Positions 1-12,580 are shown, counted from the stretch's first letter. The stretch: DNA of 64,000 nt from Sanguinoderma infundibulare (GCA_032821775.1 JAVLRN010000012.1:930001-994000), one strand, 5' to 3'. The notes: generated by a model not told the origin, from the sequence alone. Numbers and translations: made by a program.

Positions 1-559
1 CCGTGCAGTGTTAGCCCACGTCTCCCCGGCCGCTGCCCTCGCAAAGCACTCACACATCAAGGGGGTGACACCGAGGGAATCGGTGCCGTCGACCGCGACC
101 AACCCACGGCTCTCTTCGAGCAGCACGCGGACCGCCTCGGGGACGTTCAACCAAGCAGCAAGCCCCAAGGGCGTGACCCCCCTCGCCGGCGCGTTCAACG
201 CGTACAACGAGGCCGTCTCGCTTCGCAAGAGCATCTTCAGCACCCGCACCCTGCTCTCCAGCATGAACGACGCGTCGGACACGTCGACGTCTTCCCAGCT
301 GCTGCCCAGACGCGCGCACAGGCCATCAGCACTCCCGCACACGACACCGCGCAAGGCAGGACGGAACGCACCTGTCGCCCGCAATCGCACAGGTGACCGC
401 CGTGTTCTCTGTCGCGTCGTCCGCCGCGTTCACGTCCGCGCCGCGCGCGAGTGCCGCCTTGACGGCGCACTCGTCCGCCCGCGTCGCCGCCTCGAGCAGG
501 GCTGCATCCATTGCTGCGCGCTCTGCGCGCCGTCGCCCGCGTGTGTGTGCCGTCGCCAT
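1..559 (-). CDS. Ankyrin-repeat protein, 5' part (runs off the left edge)
   Basis: The protein starts MATAHTRGRRRAERAAMDAA at 559. The first exon (559-372) carries one ankyrin-like helix pair around 'ALARGADVNAADD'. A 73-base intron (371-299, GTGCGT..CAG) is followed by an exon open to the edge of the window. That exon holds at least two more repeats, with the typical motifs 'RGVTPLGLAAWLNVPEAVRV' and 'LGVTPLMCECFARAAAG'. Ankyrin repeats bind protein partners. No catalytic domain is visible in this part, so the role cannot be given. The 3' end is outside the window. The large plus-strand ORF over this region has no family features and reads as the complement of these repeats. Confidence 0.72.
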
Positions 560-1576
560 GGTTTGGAGGGGTATAATCGGTGTCGAGAGAGGGGATGGGA
601 GGAGCCCGGGCGCGAGACCGAGATGGAGTGGTGGTACAAGAAGGACAAGCCAGAGGTTCCCAGAGCCGTCCCGCGGAAATTTGCTGGCGGGAGCAAGTGC
701 GGGGATAGGCGGGAGCGCACCGAGCGGTATAAGTACTAGTGTTTGGGACCGCGTATGGATGCGGACGACCCTTGACCTCCACAAGGTTTGGGCACGAGGC
801 TGGGAGCCACGCAGCATCAGAATAGCGTTCGCATCGGGGCTCCCGCTTCCCATACCTGAATGCGCCAGCCTCGAGGCGGCGTTTACGCCTGTTTCGTTGA
901 CGGTCTGTGCGAACGCCCCCCAGTCCCCAATGGCCACACGGCCCCAAACCTCGTCACGCCCCAGGAGGCGGAGCGAACAAACACCTCCTCCTGGCGCCGT
1001 TTGGCGGCCATACGCGCGTTGTCGATGCTGGGCGGGTGCAGCGGCGGGAGTACAATCGCGTAAACCGAGGCCGTCGTGGCGCTCGCTTGTTTGTGTTCCG
1101 TTGTTTGTCCGCCCCGAGGCCATTGTTCCGACTCTCGCATTCCGAACCATCCTTCGAATGCCTCACAAATGCCTCATTCTCGGAAAATAGAAGATGCTCC
1201 AATGGTTCAGCACCTCTCATTATGCTCGGTGGTGTCCGGATGCTACAAGCGACAATAATACTATGCGTTAAGAAATAGCGATATATGGGGGGAGCTCAGA
1301 GGACGATGTGCGACTGCGTGCTGTAAACAATATGTATATGTGCAGTGGATAACGACGGCAAGCGATGTCAAGCGGGATTCAGATGCATCATGGATAGGTG
1401 ACTATAGGTTACACATGGAGAGTTATGCTGATGGGGAATGTAGCAGGTATGTGAAAAGTACGTAGTTCAAACATATGAACGATCAAAACACGCCAGGCCA
1501 CGAAGGCGCACGCGATGGATGAACACAGCCGGCGAAGGTTTCCGATATGTCCACCGGAAGCCTAGTATGGGATGGT
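560..1576. other. Intergenic region, no gene seen
   Basis: About 1 kb between the start of the ankyrin gene and the 3' end of the MEX67-like gene, which are both on the minus strand. Several overlapping ORFs of 60-270 codons exist on both strands, but none has a recognisable motif or a good splice pattern. The left part must hold the ankyrin gene promoter and the right part the MEX67 3' UTR. Confidence 0.5.
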
Positions 1577-3919
1577 TCAAGACAGGAACGCATCCTGCGG
1601 TAAGTACGCGTCGGCTGGGAGGTTCGCCTTAGACGTAATAGTACATGAGTATACTGCGTCCGGTCAACTCGAAGAACAGTGATCGCAACATACCTTCACC
1701 CGCTCAAAGTTCTCGATGGCACGCTCAACGTCCCAGTCGTTGTTCTTCAAACAGTCCTCCGCGAACTGGAGGTTGAGGCGTGTACGGAGGATGACATCTT
1801 GCATCCGTCCCCGTTGTGGCTGGGGCTGAAAATGACGTCCCAAGTCAGCACGCGTTCTCGACAGATTCGATCTCCTATCGTAGATAAGGTAGACCAGCAT
1901 TGATGGCAGGTGAAAACTTACCAGGGGCGCAAGAACTTCCTGCAAACCCGGAGACGGCAAGAGGTCGCCATACTGCACGCGCATCGGACCGGACTTCCAA
2001 GCATCGTGGAATGAGTACGCCCGTATGACGAGTTGGTCGGACAGGATCATCACGTCCCAACCGCTTTGCTTTGCTCTATCATCGAGGAATCAGTCAAATG
2101 CATTATCCTTATTAGGCACCGACATACCGTGATCCTTCTGGCGATAGGGCGAGGACAAATGATCGATCAAAGGACCGGATGCCCTCAGATGGTACTGAAA
2201 GCGGTTACATCGAAAAAAGCGACTTATTTAGCAGTGCGAAGCCAGTGATACAAAGAAGTGGACTTACGCTCTGCGAACTGACCATGCAGAGTCACGAGAA
2301 GATTCGTCTGCTCGCCCTGCCGTACGGGGAAGGCATCGACCGAGAACTTTTCCGGGGAACCAGCGACGTCATGCCTCGTCCGAGGCAAATCGGCCATCGC
2401 CTTTACGGCCTCCTGGCTGCCCAAGTGTAGCGACTGCGTCACCTTGACAAGACCGTTCATCCTGCCAAGGTTCCGCGAGCCACCGTTGCCAGCATTGAGC
2501 CAGGATGCCCACTCCAGTTTGCGTTGGTGCGGGAACTCCTTTGAGGAGTGGATGCCCTCTATTCGAGCGCGGGGTGGAATGCTGGTGTTGGCGGAAAAGG
2601 AAAATGTGGCGTTTGGCGCATAGACGTCGAGCAGAGCCCCTCGTTGGTTGTCGAACAATGGGAAAAAACGCATGAGGAAGTTGACAACTAGACTGCCATC
2701 AACACCAGCGATGAAAGAGGGTGCCATATTCCATGCAAATGTCGATAACATCGCACGGGCTTGGGAGGGGGTCGATGTCGAAGCCACAGGCGCATCAAAC
2801 CCTACTCTGGTCACAGGTTCTCCGTCAAGGATCTCCAATGACGGGAACCTTCGCGCAACCTCGCTGTAGAAGCGTTGAGTACAGCATTATATGACAAGGA
2901 AATATGCATCCGTACCTCTTGTAAAGCGTCGCCCTGTTGTTCTTGTACTCCAACTCCCGTACCGGATTGCCCACCAAGATGAGCTCGCGTAGCTGTTCCA
3001 GCCGACCCCTTTTTGCGGAGATGTAATCAACCTCTTTCCAGCCCCGAAATTCGTTACCCTCCAGTGAAAGGTTTTTGAGCCAAGGGAGGTAGTGCGACAT
3101 GGTGGACATCATCCGCCCGCTCGTGAGACCGTTGTGGGCAAGGGAGACGGTCTCAATCTTCGGTAGCGCACGTTAGCTGGCGTAAGGAGGTGCTCACAAG
3201 ATCACATACCTCTGGGCGTAGCTTGCTCGCAATCTTGAATATGACCTGGGCCTCCCTGCTCGCGGCATCGGATGTTGGTGACGTTAAGCGATGTCTCTTG
3301 AGGTACTCGTCGGAAGCGATACGCTGAACATTGATTGAGCAAGAAGACCTGGGTTGCACAGGCGATAACTCACCTCAAGGTTTAGGTACCTAGCCTCGGC
3401 ATTCCATCTCCTACGGACCCACTCTTTCCACGCGTCAATAGTCTTCTCCGTGACGGGGATCGGCATTCCATTTCTACGCTTCTTTAACCGAGGATCATTG
3501 GCGCGTGTGGGAATCTATGCATTGGCCAAGGTAACGACGATCGTAGCAAACATGGAAAAGATGAGCCTCGTAAGCGTCGTGGAGGGTAGACAGTAGGGAA
3601 ACGAAAACTCGACGTCCGTGCTCTTCAGCGCAACTTGCGGAGCTACAGTTGAAAAGAACGGTGAGGAGCATCGGATATTTACCGTTTGTGAAGACACGGG
3701 CATGGTCTTGCCCAGGACAGACTCGAGAGCGCGGGGTTTGTGAGGATGGCGCCCCTTGGTGATCTTGAGCGTCGAGCCTTTCCGCCCCCCGGGGTGGTCG
3801 GAAGACAGGTCCCTCATCTTTGCGTCCTGGTCGATGAGGCCCGCTTTCCGCAGTGCGGAGGTTGCGATGGCTCGACTGCCCGGAGCGGGTGTCGGGCTCG
3901 AGAACGCTGGTTGAGACAT
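1577..3919 (-). CDS. MEX67: Mex67/NXF1-like mRNA export receptor
   Basis: Nuclear mRNA export receptor, which in the family carries mRNPs through nuclear pores as a dimer with Mtr2/p15. In order, the sequence shows: a basic N-terminus (start [14 protein letters not shown] at 3919); a leucine-rich repeat block (about 2830-3170, with '[15 protein letters not shown]' and '[16 protein letters not shown]'); an NTF2-like domain (about 2240-2830, with '[20 protein letters not shown]' and 'HGQFAE'); and a UBA-like TAP-C domain (about 1680-1910, with '[20 protein letters not shown]'). A last small exon encodes '[16 protein letters not shown]' and stops at 1577. This fits the conserved TAP-C end and shows that the gene runs past the in-frame stop near 1664. 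I could not resolve the exons at 3480-3700, and no clear RNA-binding RRM-like domain is visible before the LRRs. An in-frame ATG further upstream (4171) is possible but less likely. Confidence 0.88.
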
Positions 3920-4558
3920 AGTAGGGGGTAGTGGCGCTTTCGAGCCGAGCGAGTTCTGCGGCTGTGGACGATTGCGCGAGGGGGTGACAGGCGTGATATC
4001 CGTGGCGGTTATAAGAGACAACGCCGCGAGTGCAGGCGTCGACGGCGGCTGCGACGAGAGAATGAGAGGAGACGGTCGGTGGTGGTGGCGAGATGACGGT
4101 TGGAGAGCAAGACAGTCTGCGCCGGACCCGCGCTTGGTCACTGCGGTCCAGTGACGAGTCACATCCGGCATTTCTCGCGGTCACGCCACACGGCCGGCGT
4201 GACGCTGTGACGGCGACGTGCCCTCGCGTGCCGGCGGCTGTGTCGCCTCGAGTTTTCGCCATCGGGACAAATTTGGGACACGCGTGAGTCCGCCCAATAT
4301 TCGCGAGACAGTGCCCGTAGCCATCGCAGTCGATCCGACCGTCTGGGGAGCGAGCGAGCGTGTGCGACACCCAGTCTCCTTTTTTCTGAATTTTTGGAGG
4401 GCGCACAAGGCGATGAAAGGCACGGCGTGTGGGAGGGCAAATGCGTGTGTGGGGGTTCCCACGGGGTTTGGTGGTGGTTGTCGACATCGATTGCTGCTCT
4501 CCGCTCGCAGCGTTACACCCATCCCTGGGCTGTTATCATATAGGCCTCCCAGAAAATC
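3920..4558. promoter_or_regulatory. Divergent promoter region between MEX67 and the Myb/AT-hook gene
   Basis: 639 bases between two divergent start codons. There are no convincing coding exons on either strand; the ORFs here lack family motifs. The stretch must hold both promoters. I saw no clear TATA box for either gene. Confidence 0.45.
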
Positions 4559-6769
4559 ATGGACAACCCGCAATATTATCAACCCCTCTCGCACGCCCTC
4601 CATGCTCCTCTCGTGTCCACCTCCCACTCGTCTCCTCGCCAGGCCTACGCCCACTACACCCCCCATCAACAGGCCCCCGTGACGAATGGCGCCGGCCCTG
4701 GTCACCGTGAGGAGGAAGAGGAGGAGGAAGAGGACGACGAGGAGGTCGTCGAGGAGGAGCTCGACCATCACGACGCAGATCACCCCCACCAGTCCCTCAG
4801 CAGCCACTCCTCTCCTCGCGTTAACGCTGCTCCCTCCCAATCGAGCTCAACGGCGTGCGTATTGCCCGATCGAGATTCGTCCTCACCCCCGGCTCTGACC
4901 TCTGATTCATTTCGGAAGCGCGGCCGCTGCGACCGCCTCTGCGGACTACAGGCAGTCTATCCCCCAGCAGGAGCAGCCCCCCTCCGCCGCCAACGACGAT
5001 GGCACCGAGAAACGCAGGCCCGGCCGTCCTCGTGGCTCCCGCAACCGTAAACCCCGGGTGTCCTCAGGAAGCGCGACCAAGGCCCCGGCCAACTCGCAGC
5101 ACCCGGGCTTCTATCAATACCCCCCTGCCCCAGGTGCGAACATGTCCCAACAGAACCAACAATTCTATGAGTTCCAGTGGAGGGCCCTCAACCTCTGCTC
5201 CGAGTTTTACAACGCGGCGGAGGAGCTCATCGTACGTAATGTCAAGTTTCTCCCACTATTGTGATTGCCTGAACGGGCGCGCAACCCACTCCAGAAAGCG
5301 GCGTCTCCAATGGTTATCGCGCAGTGCTACCAAATGGGACCCGCAACCAAGATAGACCCCCTCATGATGATTGCAGACGCGAAACGCGTTTGTGACAACC
5401 TCGTGCGCCGATTCCATTATTGTTTCAAACATGTCCTCACCCTACCGTAGCTCGCAAACCCGAGCCAGCTGGTCGGCCAACCCGTCCCTACGGCAACATA
5501 CCCCAGCTACTCATCCATGCCCCCGCCCCCACCTCCAGGTGCTGCTGCGGCCGCGGGCCCTGCCCCCACTGCAGGCTCGGTGATCACCAACCCACAAACC
5601 TTCGTCATGCCTCTCAACTCTTCCGTGCCTCCGCCAGCACAACCATATTACCCAGCTATGTACCCGCCTCCTGCGGGCTCTAGATACCCAACCGCACCCT
5701 ATTACTACCCTCCCCCGCCCCCGCCCCAAGGTGCTACTCCATACTATCCCCCTCCCGCTCAACCGGCCCCAGCTGCTAGCCCCCCTGCCGCACACCCTCC
5801 AACTCCTACGCCAGCTCCCGCTCCGGCCCCAGCCCCCGCCCCTACTTCAACTCCAGCTCCTCCGCCCGCCCCAGCCCCGGCCCCCCAGCCGGTACATCCA
5901 CCCGCCGCATCTCCCCCTATCCCTACGAACACCGGGACTATCTCAACATTCAACGCTGCAACGGGCAATACCGCGCCTGGTGGTCACCAAGGGACGTGGT
6001 CGGAAGAGGAGACTGATAGACTGAGGAAGCTTGCAGATCAGAGTAGGGAGGGCCAGAGCAAGGGCGAGATCGATTGGGATTGGGTTATCCAGCAATGGGG
6101 CAATAGCCGAACAAGGTGAGGTCCGCTGGCACGCAAGCTTCCGTAACAAATGCTCACGCGACTCGTTGCAGACATCAAATCTTGCTCAAAGCGACGTCGC
6201 TAGGGCTGAAGGAAAGCTCAACGCGTGGGACCAAACGACGACGAGAAGCCGAGTCGTCGCACACGGAGTCGGCACACCCTCCGCCGCCTCAGCCTCAGCC
6301 GCAGCACCAACAACAGCAACACGTCCCTGCACCGACGACAGCTACCAGCGGTGTTTCACCGACTCGTAGCCCCATGAATTCAACTCCAACTTCTATCAAT
6401 GCATCACCAGCTATGCAGCCGCAGCGTCCGCCTTCACAGACCACGAACACGATGCCTTTGCCGCGAACCACACCTGCTGCCGCAGCGCCTCCCCCGACTA
6501 CGGCATCATCCATGCCATGGCCACTTCCGACCATGGCGAGTTCGTCGAACATCATTCCGAGCCCCACTCCCCCCGCCGCTACGATACCAGCGGACACGCG
6601 CGGCGGCAGCAACTACTACCGACCGCGGCCAACACAGACCACCTCGTATGGAGCCGCTGCCGCCGCAGCGACGAACTCGCAGCGACCGACATCGTCTCAT
6701 GGCTCGACACAGCACCAGTACATGTACCGGCCGAACGGGACCGGAGTCAGGAGGGATTCCGGGGCATGA
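4559..6769 (+). CDS. Myb/SANT-like domain protein with an AT-hook
   Basis: Likely nuclear DNA-binding protein. Exon 1 starts MDNPQYYQPLSHALH and includes an acidic run (about residues 50-70, mostly Glu/Asp). The first intron begins near 4855 and ends near 4920; the next exon contains an AT-hook, 'RRPGRPRGSRNRKPR', at about 5010-5060. A helical segment ('FYEFQWRALNLCSEFYNAAE') and a second short exon ('PMVIAQCYQMGPATKIDP') follow. A very Pro/Ala-rich linker (5500-5930) leads to a Myb/SANT-like domain starting 'GTWSEEETDRLRKLAD' with 'IDWDWVIQQWGNSRTR', which continues after an intron at 6116-6171 with 'HQILLKATSLGLK'. The C-terminal 170 residues are low-complexity (Gln/Pro/Thr/Ala). The target sequence is unknown. 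The N-terminal junctions fit in phase but were read by eye. Confidence 0.82.
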
Positions 6770-7381
6770 CAAGCGTTGTGTGTGGCTTTTTCTGCGTCTT
6801 TTCTTGTGTTACGATCATGATGATTGCGATGGGACTCTCCGCCCGCCCGACGGACGAGTGTCTGCCTGCCAGGCCAGGCCCAAAATGTACTGCACTTACA
6901 TACATGCATATTCGCTACTACGCGCTGCGCGACGGCCCGCTTTTGTATTGCACGACTCACGGGTGTACCGGTACAGCAGGGTCTGTCTTGGGGGAGATTG
7001 TTCCATGTAGCCGATCTTCTGCGTTTCTTTATTCACATTCACGTTCGATGTCCGTATGCGATCCCCTACTTGTGTACCGATAGCTGTTGACACGCTCGAG
7101 GATGTTGAATGGAGGGGTACCCTACATAATGGATGCGGATTGTGCATTTTGCTCGAGTCCTGAGTCGGCTTCTCGTGGATTGCTTCGCGAAAGGTGTGGG
7201 CTGCCTGCGGAGCAGCACTAGTGACGTCGTGTTGTGGTATACGTACTCGGACTCCGAGAGTCTCGGGCACGCATCTTGGGCTCTCCCTCTTGCCTCTTTT
7301 CCCCGTGCCTCGCCCTTCCATCTCCTCTCGTCCGCTGCTGGCGCTGTGCTGCATGATACTCTAGGCGACGTATTCGGGTGA
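6770..7381. other. Intergenic region, no gene seen
   Basis: 612 bases between two genes in tandem on the plus strand. It should contain the 3' UTR of the Myb-like gene and the promoter of the VPS39-like gene. ORFs on both strands here show no motif or plausible splice structure. Confidence 0.5.
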
Positions 7382-10300
7382 ATGATGGGTGGTCCATTCA
7401 ACGCTCCCGAGGTGGTCTTGGATGGGTTCAAGGAACGCGCCGAGTCTCTTGCTGTTCATGGTGCATATCACTTGCTGTCGCCAACTTTGCATCGTAACCT
7501 AACAACGCGACCAGCTGACAGACTGTACATCGGAACTGCGACCGGAAATCTGCACATATACGCGTTCGGAGAGACATCAGGTCTGTACCTTAGTCGCCGT
7601 TTAGCATCTCAAGCTCATGTGGGCCCAGACTCGCCGGTTGAACTCGTGGAGACGAAGAAGGGCCTGTGTCGGAAGAGCATTGAGCAACTCGCGTACATCA
7701 AGGACGTGAGCTCGTTAGTTGTCCTTTCCGGTAAGGTTTCTGCAGGCGCAGCTCGACCGTACAACTTGACGGAAGCGGATGATGCCCAGAGACGCAGCTC
7801 ACACTCTTCCCCTCCCTTACCTTTTCCCCTCCAACACCCCTCGTCAAGACGAAGGGCGCGCTATGCTTTGGGCTTCACACTGGAGTTGAGTACCTTGACG
7901 ATGACGTCGCTGTTTCCTCAAGTCCCGTCCCTCCGGGGAAAGGCAAGGGTGTCCCCGCGGTCGTGACGAAGCTCGCTGTTGGATGTAGGCGGAAGATCGT
8001 GATTTACTCTTGGAAGGATGGCGAACCTCAAGAACCCCAGGTACGTCCTTTTTCTTGTTGGGTCCGAGTGGTATGATTCAAGGAACGTAGGAAATTACCG
8101 CGTTGGCACATTCTCCGAGGGCAGTCGCGTTCGTGAACGGCGAAACATTGTGTTGGGGACACACTCCTACCGATTACTGCGTGACGTCGCTGAAGACCTC
8201 GCTCACCGTCGATGTTACTACACCCATCGCAACTGTCACCTCTGGAAGCAGCATTAGCACCATGGGCATGGGTGCTTTATCGGGACTCGGTGGCTACATG
8301 ACGCTCGGCCTGGGGGCCAAGGCGAAGCCAAACGTCGCAGGTGTAAACGACAACGAGGCACTCATTGCGAAGGATAGTGAGTAATATTCTGCAAGCGCCG
8401 TGCAACACGCTTCTTACGTGCGCTAGACAATGGCTTCCTGGTGGGTACTGAGGGCAAGACCGTGTCGGTTGAATCGATCGACTGGCCAGCACCACCAGAG
8501 GAGATAGGTGAGCACATATATCGCGCGCCATGTCGCAATGATGTTCAAATTTGAGACGCCAGCTCTCGTCAAGCCCTACGTTTTCGCGATTCTCCCGTCC
8601 GGCACAGTACCAACATCCCACCTGGACAGCGTTCCTGGCGCTTCTGCTTCCACATTCGTTGCATCTCCGGTCATTGAAATTCGTTCAGCTATATCCTTAT
8701 CTCCGGTCCAGACGATACCCTTCCCTCCTGGTCCCCTCACAGCATTCGCCACTGTCGCTACGCATGCAATCCGTCTATTGAGTCCCTCGCCATCCGCAAA
8801 GTCCCCTCTCTTTGTCGTCAGTACGCCGATTGACCGCACAGCAGCAACCAACAATGGTAGCGCAATATGGTGTTTCCGTATGAAGCCGTGGATACAACAG
8901 ATCGACGAACTCGTGGATGCGGGGGCATACGCACACGCCATCTCATTGCTGGATTCGCTCGACTCTGCTCTTATCGCCGACAAGGTGACTCCAGGAACAT
9001 GCTACTTGGACTGGTGGGGCTTACTGACAACGCGGATTTAGGATAGGAGACACAAGCAGATCCGCGCTCTTCAGGCTGTCGACCAGTTCCGGAATGCGAA
9101 GTACGACCAGGCGATTGACACTTTCCTCGAACTGGACATCAACCCTGCCAAGGTAGTTGCGCTGTATCCGGAGAGCATCGCCGGTCGGTTATCCGTCCCT
9201 CGCGACGAGTGGATACCTCTGTATGGCGGACCGGCACCCAAGGTGCCAGAGCAACCCTCGACCCCGCCAGCGGCAAACACTGACGATGCCCAGAAGTTGG
9301 AGCATGAAGGTTCACCTGCTAGCATTAGCTCCCCACAGGCCCAACGGGCTCCAACACCGCAGGGGTCGATCCGAGGTGTTCTGCGAAATGGGTTGGAAGG
9401 CCTCGTTTCTGCAGCGAAGGATGACGATGCAGTTTCCATCCGGAGCGTGCGTCGGCCTCCCAAGCCTGGTATGTAACTGAACACACCCACTCCGAATACG
9501 GAACTAAGCCCAAGTCTTACCATTGACACTGGTTAGACAACTTCCACCGCTCCATCGAAACGCTCATGCGCTACCTCTCCGACCGCCGGCCTAAGATCGC
9601 GGGCGCGCTGTCCGCGTTCCATATCACCCCGACGCAATCGCACGAGATGCCACACCTGTCCACGACGTCGACGGAGGACTTGCTTAATCTTCCCAACGCT
9701 CCCCTTTCTTCTCTTACACCCGAGGAACTCGTGCGGTTTGCGCAGATTGTCGATACGGCGCTGTTCAAGTCATACTTGCTCGTCCGGCCCGGGTTGCTCG
9801 GTCCCCTCTGTCGTGTCGGGTGGTGTGAGGTGTCGGAAGTCGAAGAGCTCCTGCGTGAACGTGAGGTGAGCAAATTGCTCGATTCAATATCATAGAGATA
9901 TCAGAATTCGCTGACGGGGAATCGTGCAGAAATATCAAGAGATGATCTCGTTGTATAATGGCAGGAAGATGCATGGCAAGGCGCTGGACCTACTCCGACA
10001 GTGAGTTTGCATGCTCTTCTAATTCTATCCTGACAGGCTGATTCCTTGATGGAGATTGAGCGAGAAAGAGTCTGACCCACGCGACAAGCTCTTGCCTACA
10101 GTCAACTATCTGCAACGCCTCGGACAGGAGCATATGGATCAAATATTCGAGCACTCGCGATGGGTATTTGAGCACGACCGTGACATTGCCTTCGAGGTAT
10201 GGACAGTGACCCCCTGATCCTCCGGAACTGCGCTTATCGGTGAAATAGATCTTCACGTCGGAGGAAGTCGAACTGCCGAAGGAGCCAGTGGCTGAGTTCC

Positions 10301-11298
10301 TCGAACGCCTGGACCCAGACATCTGCGCCCGTTACATCGAGTTCCTGATCTCGGAGCGCGGAGAGACATCTGAAGAGTTCCACGACCGTCTCGCGGCATT
10401 GTACCTCCGTATGACCATCACAGCGAAGAAGCGTGGAGACGATATTGCTCGGAGACAGACATATGAGAAACTCCTGAAGTTCATCGACACCACCAATCAT
10501 TACTCGACAGACCGTCTGTTTGGCTTGCTGCCCTCCGAAGGTATGCGTATCCTATCCTCTAAGTTGCGACCTTTATGCTCACAAGCATTTCACAGATCTC
10601 TTCGAGGCAAAGGCCATCCTCCTCGGTCGTCTCGGACGCCACGACAGCGCACTCGAAGTCTACGTCTACCGCCTACAAGACTTCCTCAAGGCGGAAGAGT
10701 ACTGCAAGCGCATCTACCAACCCAACTCGCCCACCGCCAATGTCTTCCTCACCCTTCTGCGAATATACCTCCTCCCTGGTCCCTCCGCCCCGCCGGCGGC
10801 GAGCCTCCTCCCTCCTGCGCTTGAACTGATCAGCCGGCATAGTCCTCGACTGGACCCCGTCGCGACGTTACAGCTGCTTCCCCCGCTGGTGACGGCGGAG
10901 GACGTCCGGGCGTTCTTGCTCGAAGCCCTGCGCGAACCGCTGTTCGACACCCGCGTCATACGCAACATCCAGAAGGCACGCCAAGAGCAGGTCGCGAGGC
11001 GGTTGGTGGCGCTCCAGTCCAAACGCGTGCGGATCACGGAGAGCAGGATGTGAGCGTCATGAAGTTCTGGTTGTCGTTGAACCGTTTTGCTGACCATCCT
11101 CGATGCACAGATGCCCGCAATGCCACAAACGCCTGGGGGGGAGCGTCATTGCCGTCCACGCTCCTCAGTATGTCTTCTCTTGTTTCTTGCGCACTGTTGT
11201 GTCTGGACGCTGATCGTCGCCCCATCATCAGCGGTGAGGTGACGCATTACCAGTGCCGAGAGGCATTCTCCCGCAAGCTGAAGGAGACGCGGACATGA
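7382..11298 (+). CDS. VPS39: Vps39/Vam6-like subunit of the HOPS tethering complex
   Basis: Vacuolar sorting protein; in the family it is the Rab7/Ypt7-binding subunit of HOPS, which tethers membranes at the vacuole. The N-terminal CNH domain begins 'MMGGPFNAPEVVLDGFKERA' and continues with 'DRLYIGTATGNLHIYAF', 'ETQLTLFPSLTF' and 'PLVKTKGALCFGLHTGVEYL'. The middle is a helical CLH/TPR-like solenoid. A Vps39 domain 1 follows at about 10600-10780 ('DLFEAKAILLGRLGRHDSAL', 'YRLQDFLKAEEYCKRIY'). The end is the zinc-finger Vps39 domain 2, 'CPQCHKRLGGSVIAVHAP' (11111-11166) joined to 'GEVTHYQCREAF' (11230 on). At least eight short introns are needed; the junctions at about 7462-7512, 7731-7790, 11050-11110 and 11168-11230 were checked for phase. 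Length of about 1,000 residues fits the family. Confidence 0.92.
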
Positions 11299-12103
11299 AC
11301 TACGGCCTATGACCCTGGAACTTTTCGGTTTCTGTTATCCGGATTGTACGTATATGTCGTTCACGACCATGACAGGTTTTACGATCGCGAGCATCGTATG
11401 GGCTGGCCTGTGCGGTTCTGTTGCAGGTTTACCCCATGTAATCCTAAACTGCTTATCGACCCGTTCTTGGTCTGTGCTCGCTTGCACTCGCGGACTCGGC
11501 ATATGCTTTTACGGGGCAGCTCACGGGAGATCAATTTCCCGTGTCCGGAACTTTGCCACCGCGGAAACGTCCTTGCCATGCATGACGAGGGGTTTGCCAA
11601 AGGTGGGTTGGTCTGCCAATTGTCATCGTATTGGTTTGGATCGGGACTATGGCCGTTGGTTGCCCGGAGCGTCGGATGCGTACGTTTCGAAACCGACCAG
11701 CCAACTGGCAAACATGCGAGATCCGCGTCGGCATTGGCATAGCAATTTGTGATTCAGACCATTTTCTACTTCGGAGAAGGGGTGCACTCGATATGTGGGG
11801 GGCGGAAGTCGTCAAGTCTGTCGCTGTCTGGACTACGGATCCTAATAGTGCAAGACTTGAAGACTTCGGCTCGAAAAAATTCCAAGTCCCGCAACGTACT
11901 AGCTGTTCCCTGTGGGACCCCGCCCCCCGCCGCGGGTATATAAGGAGCCCGTTTTTCGTCGTAAAGTCCCCACCATCACGAACACACATCCCTCTTGCAT
12001 AGTCACCTGCGTCACACTCGCATATAGCCGGTAAGTCCCATCCCGCGCGTTCTCAAAGACTTATTTTCTAAGTTCGCCAATATCTTTTAGAGCGTTTATC
12101 ATC
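11299..12103. promoter_or_regulatory. Promoter and 5' UTR of the small unknown gene at 12104
   Basis: 805 bases. The proximal part has a GC-rich block followed by TATATAA at 11937-11943. A likely 5' UTR intron starts at GTAAGT (about 12031) and ends in TTTTAG (about 12091), just before the start codon at 12104. The left part would hold the 3' UTR of the VPS39-like gene. ORFs inside it have no recognisable product. Confidence 0.5.
11937..11943 (+). promoter_or_regulatory. TATA box (TATATAA)
   Basis: A good TATA box flanked by GC-rich sequence, about 165 bases before the start codon at 12104. The transcription start would be expected at about 11965-11975, before the predicted 5' UTR intron. 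Confidence 0.6.
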
Positions 12104-12580
12104 ATGGCCGCGAACACTGCTATCATCCGTTCTGCGTCCACTCTGGCTGGTCCAGTCTTCACTGCCACCGCTACCACTGCTGCCCTTTCCCCGAAGAATA
12201 ATCTATCGGCCAGCTACCGCCCTAACAAGGTTGAGCTCGAGATACGCCTCTACCACGCCCAGATGCGGGCCTACACGCGTCCCCTCCGCCAGTCTGTCCT
12301 TGGCCACGGCCTGCGCCGCACGCCCGGTGCGGGGCGGCCGACCCGCGGCGAGCCCGAGTGCGTCTTCCACCTGCCGGCAGGCCTGCTCGACACCCCGCCC
12401 GCGGCGCAGCCAAGCACCCGTCTCCCCTCCCCTATCCCTGCGGACGTCGTCGGCCTCGGGATCACCGTCCCGGCTGACGACGGTCTGTGGAGCGCCATCT
12501 CTCAGCTTGTCGGCCTCGGTATTTCTGGGGTCGACTTTGGGGGAGACGGCCGGATCGAGCGGGAGTTCCTTTCGATGTAA
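12104..12580 (+). CDS. Small protein of unknown function (158 residues)
   Basis: Single-exon ORF starting MAANTAIIRSASTLAGPVFT. I do not recognise it. The N-terminus is Ala/Thr/Ser-rich with a moderately hydrophobic stretch, but it is not a clear signal peptide. A basic middle ('LYHAQMRAYTRPLRQSVLGH') is followed by a Pro-rich part and a hydrophobic, Gly-rich end ('AISQLVGLGISGVDFGGDG'). A strong TATA box and a well-formed 5' UTR intron upstream suggest a real and probably well-expressed gene. A lineage-specific or stress-induced small protein is possible, but this is inference only. The reverse-strand ORF in the same region is Arg-rich and reads as a shadow. Confidence 0.6.
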   Translation: MAANTAIIRSASTLAGPVFTATATTAALSPKNNLSASYRPNKVELEIRLYHAQMRAYTRPLRQSVLGHGLRRTPGAGRPTRGEPECVFHLPAGLLDTPPAAQPSTRLPSPIPADVVGLGITVPADDGLWSAISQLVGLGISGVDFGGDGRIEREFLSM

